Part shown: positions 1 through 7,287 of the stretch, piece after piece
Layout: each line of letters starts with the position of its first letter
Numbering within the stretch: position 1 is the first letter of the stretch
Source: UBA2093 sp049454855
Lineage (GTDB): Bacteria; Actinomycetota; Acidimicrobiia; Acidimicrobiales; Ilumatobacteraceae
Assembly (NCBI GenBank): GCA_049454855.1
Contig: JBMUAQ010000029.1
Coordinates: 1 to 21,187 of the forward strand
Direction: 5' to 3'
DNA length: 21,187 nucleotides
Program-made: the position numbers and the translations under genes
The notes under the pieces: model-generated
The model's database searches: none
Told to the model about the DNA's origin: nothing
What the model saw: the letters and a program-made list of their open reading frames with translations, nothing else

Positions 1-12
1 GGGGGGGGGGGG
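1..12. other. G12 homopolymer at the window edge
   Basis: Twelve consecutive G open the window and lie inside the hemL reading frame, where they would encode consecutive prolines just after a Tyr-Gly-Ala. Glutamate-1-semialdehyde aminotransferases normally have Gly-Ala-Pro-Thr here, so the run replaces expected sequence. A contig-end sequencing artefact is the simplest reading; this is inference. Confidence 0.6.
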
Positions 13-289
13 CGCCGTACGAGGTTCCGTCGGGGGCCGCACGCGACACCGCATCGACCACCTTCGGGTGCGCATGGCCGAGGATGATGGCGCCGTAGCT
101 CTGCACGAGGTCGATGTACTCACGGCCCTCGACGTCCCACACGCGTGCACCCTGCGCACGTGACACCGTGTAGGGCCGTCCTCCCACGGAACGGAAGGCC
201 CTGATGGAGGAGTTGACCCCGCCGGGGATCGCCCGCGACGACCGCTCGAAGAACGCGTCGTTCGACGGGATGCCGAGCCCGCGGCACAC
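1..289 (-). CDS. hemL: glutamate-1-semialdehyde 2,1-aminomutase, N-terminal part (cut by window start)
   Basis: This is the PLP enzyme that converts glutamate-1-semialdehyde, made by HemA, to 5-aminolevulinate. The visible N-terminus reads SNDAFFERSSRAIPGGVNSS and continues with a VWDVEGREYIDL segment and a SYGAIILGHAHP segment, all typical of the family. Only about 95 of roughly 430 residues are present, so the catalytic lysine lies outside the window. The start is uncertain. GTG at 287-289 is used because it gives a short leader before SNDAFFER; in-frame GTG codons at 311-313 and 344-346 are alternatives, the last one just after the hemB stop at 351. The gene is last in the visible hem run, so it is probably co-transcribed with hemB. 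The final codons before the window edge are the G12 run and should not be trusted. Confidence 0.88.
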   Translation of the reverse strand, partial: MCRGLGIPSNDAFFERSSRAIPGGVNSSIRAFRSVGGRPYTVSRAQGARVWDVEGREYIDLVQSYGAIILGHAHPKVVDAVSRAAPDGTSYGAPPP

Positions 290-350
290 GACCGCCGTGC
301 AGCCGGCCGGCACGCACGCGACGGGGTCACAGAACGGGATGCCCACGCAC

Positions 351-1334
351 TCAGCCGTTCGTCAGCTCGGCGAACCAGCGCGCGAGATACGTGAGGATGA
401 TGTCGGCACCGGCCCGCTTCACTGCGGTGAGCTGCTCGAGAGCGACGGTGTCGTGGTCGATCCAGCCGTTCGCGGCGGCCGCCTTGATCATGGAGTACTC
501 ACCGCTCACGTGGTACGCGGCAACGGGAAGATCGGTGGAGGCACGGACCCGGGAGATCACGTCGAGGTACGTGACCGCAGGCTTCACCATCACGATGTCC
601 GCGCCCTGCTCGATGTCCTCGCGCACCTCGCGCAGGCTCTCCCGGGCGTTGCGCCAGTCCTGCTGGTAGCCCTTGCGGTCGCCCCCGCCGGCGATCTGCA
701 CGTCGACGGCATCGCGGAACGGTCCGTACAGGCCTGATGCATACTTCGCCGAGTACGCCATGATCGCCGTGTCCCGGTGACTGGTCTCGTCGAGCGCCGA
801 CCGGATTGCCCCCACCTGACCGTCCATCATTCCGCTCGGCGCCACCACATGCGCACCTGCCTCCGCCTGCGCGACTGCGGCACGGCGGTACACCTCGAGC
901 GTGCGGTCGTTGTCCACCGCACCGTCGGCTGTGAGCACCCCGCAGTGCCCGTGCGACGTGTACTCATCCACGCACAGATCGGCCATGAGCACCACCGAGT
1001 CACCGAACTCATCGCGCAGCCGGCCCAGTGCCACCTGCACGATGCCGTCGGGGTCGTGGGCCCCAGAGCCCGTCTCGTCCTTGTGCGCCGGCACACCGAA
1101 CAGGATCACGCCGCGGACACCGAGCGACGACAGCACCCGCACCTCCTCGGACAACGACCCGAGCGTGTGCTGCACCACCCCGGGGAGGGACGCAATCTGC
1201 ACCGGGGAGTCGATGCCCTCCCGGACGAATAGCGGGGCGACCAGGTCGCTCGTGTGCAGCCTGGTCTCTGCCACCAGATCCCGCAGTGCGGCCGTGGTGC
1301 GCAGCCTGCGGGGGCGCGAGACGGGGAAAGTCAC
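351..1334 (-). CDS. hemB: delta-aminolevulinic acid dehydratase (porphobilinogen synthase)
   Basis: This cytosolic enzyme condenses two 5-aminolevulinate molecules to porphobilinogen. The protein has 327 residues, normal for the family. The two Schiff-base lysines are visible as K197 in AYSAKYAS and K251 in VMVKPA. The metal-site segment reads DLCVDEYTSHGHCG, giving C121, D123 and C131, so the middle ligand of the classical three-cysteine zinc site is Asp. I believe this mixed form is common in actinobacteria. The GTG start at 1332-1334 overlaps the hemD stop by four bases (GTGA), indicating translational coupling. The gene sits between hemD and hemL in a compact operon. Confidence 0.96.
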   Translation of the reverse strand: MTFPVSRPRRLRTTAALRDLVAETRLHTSDLVAPLFVREGIDSPVQIASLPGVVQHTLGSLSEEVRVLSSLGVRGVILFGVPAHKDETGSGAHDPDGIVQVALGRLRDEFGDSVVLMADLCVDEYTSHGHCGVLTADGAVDNDRTLEVYRRAAVAQAEAGAHVVAPSGMMDGQVGAIRSALDETSHRDTAIMAYSAKYASGLYGPFRDAVDVQIAGGGDRKGYQQDWRNARESLREVREDIEQGADIVMVKPAVTYLDVISRVRASTDLPVAAYHVSGEYSMIKAAAANGWIDHDTVALEQLTAVKRAGADIILTYLARWFAELTNG

Positions 1335-2068
1335 GCCCCGATGCTATTGGCGGCCGCGCGGATCATCGCCCCGAGGGTCTGTTCCTGCGCGGTGGCCGTG
1401 ACATGAATGCCCAGTTGCCCGGCCACCCGTGTGGTGGACGGCCCGATGCTCACCACCACGGCGGGCGTGTCGGTGCCGAACGCGTCGAACCAGGCGCTCG
1501 CAGCACTGCCGGAGGCGAGCATCAGGACGTCCGCGGACAGGGCGGACGCCCTCACGTCGTCGCCCGGCACGACCGACACCGTGCGGTACGCCACAACCTG
1601 CGTCACGTCCCATCCCCTGTCGGCAACCGCAGCGGCGAGGCCGTCGTCGGCGAGGTTCCCCTGCACAAGGAGCACCCTTCCGGTTCCCTGCGGGAACACA
1701 TCGGCGAGCACCGATGCACGGGCGGGTTCGGCGACGAGATCGGTGTGGACGCCGAGCACCCGCGCGGTTGCCGCACCGACCGCCGCGAAGCGGGGGAACA
1801 CCGGTGAGTCCGCGGCGGCACCGGCGGCACTGACGAAGGGGGCGACCCTCTCGGCGCCGTTCGGCGACGTGACGACCACCCAGTCGAAGGTGTGGATCCT
1901 CTGCAGCATCGCGTCGCGCTCGCGCCCCTCGTCCTCCGGCTCCTCGATGGAGAGGAGAGGCATCTCCACCACGCGTGCACCGCACTCCTCGAGCAGCACC
2001 CTGAAGGTCGCGTTCTGCGAGGCGGAACGGGTGACCACCACGGACCTCCCGGCCAGCGGCTCACTCAC
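1331..2068 (-). CDS. hemD: uroporphyrinogen-III synthase
   Basis: HemD closes linear hydroxymethylbilane to uroporphyrinogen III with inversion of ring D. The 245-residue protein is poorly conserved, as is usual for HemD, but shows the family pattern: an N-terminal GRSVVVTRSASQN segment, a WVVVTSPNGAERV segment near residue 78 and a late SIGPSTTRVAGQLG segment. The frame stays open upstream through hemC, so the longest reading is misleading. The GTG at 2066-2068 is chosen because it begins the family-like MSEPLAGRSVVVTR and overlaps the hemC stop by eight bases (GTGAGTGA). It overlaps hemB by four bases downstream. The position between hemC and hemB makes the call firm. Confidence 0.93.
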   Translation of the reverse strand: MSEPLAGRSVVVTRSASQNATFRVLLEECGARVVEMPLLSIEEPEDEGRERDAMLQRIHTFDWVVVTSPNGAERVAPFVSAAGAAADSPVFPRFAAVGAATARVLGVHTDLVAEPARASVLADVFPQGTGRVLLVQGNLADDGLAAAVADRGWDVTQVVAYRTVSVVPGDDVRASALSADVLMLASGSAASAWFDAFGTDTPAVVVSIGPSTTRVAGQLGIHVTATAQEQTLGAMIRAAANSIGA

Positions 2069-2951
2069 GTGGTTCCCGGCCCTCGAGCATCCGTCTGCAG
2101 CTGTCCGCCGCCGCGCGACCCACGGTGAGGTGGTCCTCGGTCGATCCGACCTCACCCGTGATCTGCACAGACTCACCGTTGCCCGCCATGAACGCCCTGA
2201 ACACGCCGTCCGGCGAGAGGTGCGCCGCAACCGGCAGCGAACACCCGGCACCGAGTTCGGCGAGGAAGGCCCGCTCGGTCTCCACTGCACGTCGCGTGGC
2301 GGCATGGTCCACCGCGGCGACCACCGCCAGCACCGCGTCATCACCTGCGCGCGTCTCCACCGCGACACAACCCTGTCCCACCATCGGCACGGCAACGTCG
2401 AGGTCGAGGTCCTCGGCGATCACTCCGGTCAGACCGAGCACCTCGAGTGCGGCACGCGCCATCACCACCGAGCCCCCGTCGGGAACCTTCGACAGCCTCG
2501 TCTCGATGTTGCCGCGCAGCTCGACGAACCGCAGGTCGGGCCGCACCCGCGCGAGCTGCGCGCGCCGCCGCACCGAACCGGTGGCAACCGTCGCGCCTTC
2601 GGCGAGCCCGGAGAGCGGTGTCCCCACGAGCACGTCGTTCGCGGAACGACGCTCCGTGAAGGCCGCGATCATGAGGCCGTCCGCGTCGGTTGACGGGAGG
2701 TCCTTGGCACTGTGCACGGCGATGTCGGCACGGCCGTCCAGGACCGCGCGCTGCACCTCCTTCACGAAGACACCCTGTCCGCCCATCCGGTGCAGCGGTG
2801 TCGTCTGGTTCGCGTCACCCCGTGTCTCCACGAGCACGAACTCGACGACCAGGCCCGGCACGGCGGCCGCAAGTGCATCGCCGACCGCAGTGGCCTGCGT
2901 ACGGGCCTGTGTGCTGCCCCGCGTGGCGATGCGGACCGTCGTCATGTCCAC
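2061..2951 (-). CDS. hemC: hydroxymethylbilane synthase (porphobilinogen deaminase)
   Basis: HemC polymerises four porphobilinogens into hydroxymethylbilane on a dipyrromethane cofactor. The protein has 296 residues. The catalytic aspartate D84 lies in HSAKDLP, and the cofactor-carrying cysteine is C237 in LGAGCSLPVA. RIATRGS at the N-terminus and TGSVRRRAQL near residue 125 are also family signatures. The start is either GTG at 2949-2951, five bases after the hemA stop, or ATG at 2943-2945, two codons later; the sequence does not settle it. No -10-like element lies directly upstream, so hemC is expected to depend on the hemA or rex promoter. Confidence 0.96.
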   Translation of the reverse strand: MDMTTVRIATRGSTQARTQATAVGDALAAAVPGLVVEFVLVETRGDANQTTPLHRMGGQGVFVKEVQRAVLDGRADIAVHSAKDLPSTDADGLMIAAFTERRSANDVLVGTPLSGLAEGATVATGSVRRRAQLARVRPDLRFVELRGNIETRLSKVPDGGSVVMARAALEVLGLTGVIAEDLDLDVAVPMVGQGCVAVETRAGDDAVLAVVAAVDHAATRRAVETERAFLAELGAGCSLPVAAHLSPDGVFRAFMAGNGESVQITGEVGSTEDHLTVGRAAADSCRRMLEGREPRE

Positions 2952-2956
2952 CCGGC

Positions 2957-4216
2957 TCAGTGAAGGTCGAACAGGTCGCGCACCGCAGCCGCGAGACGCT
3001 CACCCTGGGGCGTGCCGGCAGCCTCGCGCAGTCTCACGGAGGGGTTGTGCAGCAGCTTCGCCACGATGCCGCGGGTGATGGCGTCGACCACTGCCAGCTG
3101 GTCCTCGTCGAAGCCGGCCGTGCGCCCGGACATGCGCTCGATCTCGGACACACGGATCGACTCCACGGCCTCGCGCAGCTGCGCGATGAGCGGGGATGCC
3201 TGCCTCTGCGCCTGCTCGAGCACGAACCGCTCGATCTCCTCGCCGACGATCGAACGCACCTGCGACACCTCGGCCGAGCGCTTCTCGAGACCACGGTTCG
3301 CCCAGGTCTTCAGGTCGTCCAGGTCACGCAGCACCACACCCGGGATGTCGGCAACTGCGGGCTCGACGTCACGCGGAAGGGCGATGTCGACCACGAGCAG
3401 CGGGGCACCCGCGCGGCCGCGCGCGGCGGCAACCGCAGCCCCGGTGACAACGAACGTGCCGGCACCGGTGCACGACACCACCACATCGGCCAGTGCGAGT
3501 TCCGCGCCCACGTCGTCCATTCCCACGAGACGCGCGCCGACCCTGTCCGCGAGCGCCTCTCCGCGCTCGAGCGAACGGTTGGCCACCACGACCCCGCCGG
3601 CACCGGCGCGGGCGAGAGCCGTGGCGACACCCTCGCCCATCTCCCCCGCCCCGACCACGAGCACGTTCCGGCCGCGCAGCGACCCGAGGATCTCCTCGGC
3701 CATCTCCACCGCGGCGTGCGACACGGACGCCGTCGACCTGCTGATGGCGGTCTCGGTGCGCGCACGCTTGGCAACCTCGATCGCATGGCGGAACAGCAGG
3801 TTGAGGGTGCTCCGCGAGACACCCTCCCCCATCGCGCGTTCCCAGGAGTCGCGCACCTGACCGACGATCTCGGACTCGCCGAGCACCGCGGAGTCGAGAC
3901 CCGCCGCCACCTCGAAGAGATGGGACACCGCAGCCTCGTCATGCTGGCTGTAGAGGTGCGGGGTGATGTCGCCGGCGGGGAGACCGCTCGTCTCGCAGAA
4001 GAAATCACGGATGTCCTCGTAGGCGCCGTGGAAGCGCTCGGCAACCGCGTACACCTCGGTGCGGTTGCACGTGGACAGCACCACGACCTCACGGATGTCG
4101 TTTCGCACGATGAGGCTGTGCAACGCCTTCGGCATCGCACCGTCGGGGATGGAGACCCTCTCGAGCAGCTCCACCGGCGACGTGCGGTGGTTCACCCCGA
4201 TGACGACGATGGACAC
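2957..4216 (-). CDS. hemA: glutamyl-tRNA reductase
   Basis: HemA reduces glutamyl-tRNA(Glu) with NADPH to glutamate-1-semialdehyde, the committed step of the C5 route to heme. The protein has 419 residues. The catalytic cysteine is C50 in LSTCNRTEVY, GESEIVGQ follows near residue 113, and the nucleotide-binding loop is GAGEMG at 189-194. The C-terminal dimerisation helices (LLHNPSVRLREAA) are present. The GTG start at 4214-4216 is supported by a TAAGGT box ending exactly six bases upstream. The gene follows rex by nine bases, an arrangement known from Streptomyces, where Rex controls the rex-hemACD operon. Confidence 0.97.
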   Translation of the reverse strand: MSIVVIGVNHRTSPVELLERVSIPDGAMPKALHSLIVRNDIREVVVLSTCNRTEVYAVAERFHGAYEDIRDFFCETSGLPAGDITPHLYSQHDEAAVSHLFEVAAGLDSAVLGESEIVGQVRDSWERAMGEGVSRSTLNLLFRHAIEVAKRARTETAISRSTASVSHAAVEMAEEILGSLRGRNVLVVGAGEMGEGVATALARAGAGGVVVANRSLERGEALADRVGARLVGMDDVGAELALADVVVSCTGAGTFVVTGAAVAAARGRAGAPLLVVDIALPRDVEPAVADIPGVVLRDLDDLKTWANRGLEKRSAEVSQVRSIVGEEIERFVLEQAQRQASPLIAQLREAVESIRVSEIERMSGRTAGFDEDQLAVVDAITRGIVAKLLHNPSVRLREAAGTPQGERLAAAVRDLFDLH

Positions 4217-4222
4217 GGGAGA

Positions 4223-4228
4223 ACCTTA
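4223..4228 (-). promoter_or_regulatory. putative leaderless -10 box for hemA
   Basis: The minus strand reads TAAGGT, then six bases, then the hemA GTG. The box overlaps the rex TAA stop. This would allow hem genes to be transcribed independently of rex. No clear -35 was seen. Confidence 0.5.
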
Positions 4229-4906
4229 GGCACTCACCGGGGTGGTGTGACCGCCTGACGAGCTGCCTGTGGCCCGGCACTGCTCGTAGTAGCTGAGAAT
4301 CTGCAGTTCGAGCGCCAGGTCAACCTTGCGGACGTTGACCCCCCGGGGCACCGAGAGGACGGCCGGGGCGAAGTTCAGGATGGACCCGATCCCGGCCCGC
4401 ACCAGGGCATCGGCGGCGTCCTGGGCGTGGGCTGCCGGCGTTGCCACCACGCCGATGCTCACACCCTTCGACTGGGCGATCTGGGGCAGTTCGTCCGCGT
4501 GACGCACCCGCACACCGCCGACCACCGTTCCGACCTTCGTCTCGTCCTTGTCGACGATGCCGACCACCTGGAAACCGCGCTCGTTCACGCCTGCATAGTT
4601 CGCGAGTGCCTGGCCGAGATTGCCGGCCCCCACGATGATGATCGGCCACGACTGGTCGAGGCCGAGCTCGCGACGGATCTGGTGGGTGAGGAACTGCACG
4701 TCGTAACCGACACCGCGGGTGCCGTACGTGCCGAGATAGGAGAGGTCCTTGCGCACCTTCGCGGCGTTCACTGCCGCAAGTTCCGCGAGCTGATCGCTCG
4801 ACACCTGGGTGGTGCCGTCCGATGCGAGGTCGCCGAGGATGCGCAGGTACACGGGCAGCCTGCCGAGGGCTGCTTCGGGGATTCGGCGGCGGGGGGATTC
4901 CGTCAT
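4226..4906 (-). CDS. rex: redox-sensing transcriptional repressor Rex
   Basis: Rex represses its targets when the NADH/NAD ratio is low and releases DNA on binding NADH. The 226-residue protein has an N-terminal winged helix (IPEAALGRLPVYLRIL), the signature SYLGTYGTRGVGYDV at 57-71, and a Rossmann nucleotide loop VGAGNLG at 92-98. The ATG at 4904-4906 is chosen because MTESPRRRIPEAALGRLPVY matches Rex N-termini; upstream in-frame sequence overlaps the divergent promoter. Rex heads the hem run. Autoregulation is known in Streptomyces, but I could not find a convincing Rex operator palindrome in 4907-4978. Confidence 0.96.
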   Translation of the reverse strand: MTESPRRRIPEAALGRLPVYLRILGDLASDGTTQVSSDQLAELAAVNAAKVRKDLSYLGTYGTRGVGYDVQFLTHQIRRELGLDQSWPIIIVGAGNLGQALANYAGVNERGFQVVGIVDKDETKVGTVVGGVRVRHADELPQIAQSKGVSIGVVATPAAHAQDAADALVRAGIGSILNFAPAVLSVPRGVNVRKVDLALELQILSYYEQCRATGSSSGGHTTPVSA

Positions 4907-4917
4907 ATGTGTTCGCA

Positions 4918-4923
4918 ACGCTA
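4918..4923 (-). promoter_or_regulatory. putative -10 box for rex
   Basis: The minus strand reads TAGCGT, eleven bases before the rex ATG, which would leave a leader of about four bases. The spacing is looser than for other genes here, so support is weaker. Confidence 0.35.
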
Positions 4924-4964
4924 TTGGTTCGCGGCTCCCGCACGAAACCCAGCAGGGCTCCCCA

Positions 4965-4970
4965 TAGCCT
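4965..4970 (+). promoter_or_regulatory. putative leaderless -10 box for the membrane protein gene
   Basis: TAGCCT lies eight bases before the GTG at 4979. It is an AT-richer island in the 72-base divergent gap to rex. Confidence 0.45.
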
Positions 4971-4978
4971 TTCCGTCC

Positions 4979-5713
4979 GTGACATGGAACACCGCCCTCG
5001 CGGCCGCGTCCGGTCTCGTGTCGTTGGCCTTCGGACTCAGCACGCTCGACCGGTGGCTGCGTCGCCGACGGGCACACGAACTGGCGTGGACCGTGGCGAT
5101 GGCGCTCTTCTTCGTGGCCGCGATGAGTCTGTGGTGGGCGGGGGCCAGGGGCTGGAGCGCCCCCTCGTTCCGGATGTTCTTCGCGTTCGGGGCGGTGGTG
5201 AACGTCCCGTGGCTGGCTCTCGGCACCGTGTACCTGCTGGCGGGCAGGCGCACGGGCGACGCGGTGATGCGTTTCCTGCTCGTGTTCAGCGGCTTCGCGG
5301 TGGGAGTCGTGCTCACCGCCCCGGTGCGCGGGGTGATCGACCCGACGGAGCTGCCGACCGGCAAGGAGCACTTCGATGTGCTCCCCCGTGTCCTCGCCGC
5401 GGTCGGCTCGTCGGTGCCGGCGGTGGTGATCTTCGGCGGTGCACTCTGGTCGGCGTGGAGGGTGCTGCGCGGTGCGGTGCCCGCGGTGACATCTTCGGCC
5501 GTGCGCAACGTGTCGTCACCGCGCAGGCTCGCTGCCGGGAACGTGCTCGTTGCCGTCGGTGCAGCAGTGCTTTCCGCCAGTGGTTCGCTCGCGGGACGCC
5601 TCGGGGCGGACACCTCGTTCGCCGTCACCCTGACCGTGGGCATAACGGTTCTGTTCGCGGGTTTCCTCGTGGCCAGCAGCGGTGCGTCGGCCGGGGCTCA
5701 GCGCAGGCTGTAG
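4979..5713 (+). CDS. unknown seven-helix membrane protein
   Basis: I do not recognise this family. The 244-residue protein has about seven hydrophobic stretches: near residues 6-22, 36-58, 68-92, 98-117, 137-160, 188-208 and 216-236. The first loop is strongly positive (DRWLRRRR), and there is a short polar loop PTELPTGKEHFDV before the fifth helix. No catalytic motif is evident. The frame is open far upstream through rex in antisense, so the start was set at GTG 4979, which has a TAGCCT box eight bases before it and gives a short N-terminus. It is divergent from rex and overlaps the acyl-CoA synthetase end by 16 bases tail to tail. The context does not reveal its job. Confidence 0.7.
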   Translation: MTWNTALAAASGLVSLAFGLSTLDRWLRRRRAHELAWTVAMALFFVAAMSLWWAGARGWSAPSFRMFFAFGAVVNVPWLALGTVYLLAGRRTGDAVMRFLLVFSGFAVGVVLTAPVRGVIDPTELPTGKEHFDVLPRVLAAVGSSVPAVVIFGGALWSAWRVLRGAVPAVTSSAVRNVSSPRRLAAGNVLVAVGAAVLSASGSLAGRLGADTSFAVTLTVGITVLFAGFLVASSGASAGAQRRL

Positions 5714-7188
5714 CGCTGCAGCTTGCCGCTGATGTTGCGCGGCAGCTCGGGAACGAAGAGAACCTTCGACGGGCTCTTGTAGCGCGCGAGGTTCCGGCGG
5801 CAGTGGTCGACCACCGAGTCCTCGTCGAGATGCGCACCGGGCCGGAGCACAACGTACGCGCGCACTGCCTCACCGGTGTGCGGGTGCGGCGTGCCCACCA
5901 CGGCAGCATCTGCAACGGCGGGGTGGGTGCGGAGAACATCCTCGACCTCGCCCGGGTACACGTTGAACCCCGACACGATCACGATGTCCTTGATGCGGTC
6001 CACCATGAACAGGTTGCCGTGCTCGTCGACCACCGCGATGTCACCGGTGCGCAGCCAGCCGTCGGCAGTGAGCACGCGCGCGGTCGCCTCCGGGTCATCC
6101 AGGTAACCGAGGAACACGTTCGGGCCGCGCACCCAGATCTCGCCGGGGTCCCCCACGAGTGCGTCGTCGCCGCTCTCGTCGACAACGCGCACCTCCACGC
6201 CCTTCAGGGGGCGGCCGATGGAACCGGGGGTGAAGGGAAGGTCGACCGCGTTGGTGACGGCCGGTGATGCCTCGGTGAGTCCGTAGCCCTCGGCCACGTG
6301 CAGGCCGTACTTCTCGACCAGGAGATGAGCCGTCTTCTCGGGCAGCTTCGCCGCACCGGACAGCGCGAGACGCACCGTGCGGAACGCGTGCGGGTGTTCG
6401 TCCATGATCTGGCTGAACGCCATCCACATCGACGGTGCGCCCATCACAACGGTGACACCGCGCGACTCGATGGTCTCGAGTGCACTCACGGGGTCGAAAC
6501 GCTGCACGAGAACCACCCGGGCACCACCGGCGAGCGTGGCACCCAGCATCACGTTGAGCCCGAAGATGTGGTACGCGGGGAGAACGCCGAGGATCACGTC
6601 GTCCGGCGAGATGTGCTCGGAGTCGAGCGACTGCCCGATGTTCGCCAGAAGGTTCCCGTGCGACAGCATGGCGACCTTCGGTGCCCCGGCCGTGCCGCTG
6701 GTGAACAGGTACGCCGCCGGCGTGGCGGGGTCGAGGTCGACGACCGGCGCGGAACCCCCGGACGACAGCACCTCGTCGATCGTGTGTGCGCCGTCGATGC
6801 CGTGGCCCTCCGTTGCCATCACCGCGCGCACCGAGGAGCGTGCCGTGGCGTCGGTCTGCTGCCAGGCCGTCATGGCGGCGGGCTCCACCACCACGACCGT
6901 GGGCCTGAGCACGGTGATCTCGCGCTCGATCTCGGGTGTGGGGCTGGTGGGGTTCAGCGGCGCCGCCACCGCTCCCACACCGACCGTGGCGAGGTACGCA
7001 ATCACGAAGTACGGGGTGTTGCTGCACAGCAGCGCAACCACATGGCCCGGGCCGACCCCGAGTTCCGTGAACTCGGCGCGCAGCGCCGCGGTGGCACTGC
7101 GCAGCTCGCCGTAGGTGGTCTCACGTCCGTGGCTCACGAGTGCCACCTGCCCGTCGGGGTGCAGGTCGAGGATCGTGGCGAGGTTCAT
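5698..7188 (-). CDS. AMP-forming acyl-CoA synthetase (ANL superfamily)
   Basis: Enzymes of this class activate a carboxylic acid with ATP to an acyl-adenylate and transfer it to CoA. The 496-residue protein carries the phosphate-binding motif SGTAGAPK at 164-171, GYGLTEASP, GWLRTGDIA, the hinge region VIVSGFNVYPGEVE, and the adenylation lysine K489 in ISGKLQR. The size and motifs fit a medium- or long-chain fatty acid or aromatic acid ligase; the substrate cannot be read from sequence. Adenylate-forming enzymes without CoA transfer remain possible. The ATG start at 7186-7188 follows the stop of a 27-codon membrane microprotein by three bases, so the two are probably co-transcribed and perhaps translationally coupled. 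Its 3' end overlaps the convergent membrane protein gene. Confidence 0.92.
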   Translation of the reverse strand: MNLATILDLHPDGQVALVSHGRETTYGELRSATAALRAEFTELGVGPGHVVALLCSNTPYFVIAYLATVGVGAVAAPLNPTSPTPEIEREITVLRPTVVVVEPAAMTAWQQTDATARSSVRAVMATEGHGIDGAHTIDEVLSSGGSAPVVDLDPATPAAYLFTSGTAGAPKVAMLSHGNLLANIGQSLDSEHISPDDVILGVLPAYHIFGLNVMLGATLAGGARVVLVQRFDPVSALETIESRGVTVVMGAPSMWMAFSQIMDEHPHAFRTVRLALSGAAKLPEKTAHLLVEKYGLHVAEGYGLTEASPAVTNAVDLPFTPGSIGRPLKGVEVRVVDESGDDALVGDPGEIWVRGPNVFLGYLDDPEATARVLTADGWLRTGDIAVVDEHGNLFMVDRIKDIVIVSGFNVYPGEVEDVLRTHPAVADAAVVGTPHPHTGEAVRAYVVLRPGAHLDEDSVVDHCRRNLARYKSPSKVLFVPELPRNISGKLQRYSLR

Positions 7189-7191
7189 CGG

Positions 7192-7275
7192 TCAGATCCG
7201 CAGGAGGCTCAGGATCCCCGCCGTGAGAATCGCGCCGAGCAGAAGCACGATGGTCAGGGTCGTGGCGGGGCGCAC
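7192..7275 (-). CDS. 27-residue single-helix membrane microprotein
   Basis: The frame starts at GTG 7273-7275 and ends in TGA at 7192-7194, giving a 27-residue product. It has a short MRPATT head, one uninterrupted hydrophobic helix of about 18 residues (TIVLLLGAILTAGILSLL), and a terminal Arg-Ile. Two things support reality: TAGAGT sits exactly six bases before the GTG, the same spacing seen for hemA, proC and selD, and the stop lies three bases before the acyl-CoA synthetase ATG. The function is unknown; it could anchor or modulate the synthetase, or simply be a leader peptide whose translation feeds the next start. No homology is claimed. Confidence 0.55.
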   Translation of the reverse strand: MRPATTLTIVLLLGAILTAGILSLLRI

Positions 7276-7281
7276 AGACCC

Positions 7282-7287
7282 ACTCTA
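7282..7287 (-). promoter_or_regulatory. putative leaderless -10 box for microprotein and acyl-CoA synthetase
   Basis: The minus strand reads TAGAGT, six bases, then GTG at 7275. The box overlaps the TAG stop of the upstream SAM hydrolase-type gene. Confidence 0.5.

Noticed and set aside
1407..4258. Long plus-strand open frames opposite hemD, hemC and hemA
   Set aside because: They have no recognisable domain and low-complexity Arg/Ser/Ala composition, and the minus-strand hem genes carry all catalytic residues.
4907..4978. A Rex operator (TTGTGAA...TTCACAA type) in the rex upstream gap
   Set aside because: Only a direct repeat of GTTCGC (4911-4916 and 4927-4932) was seen, with no inverted repeat of the right form.
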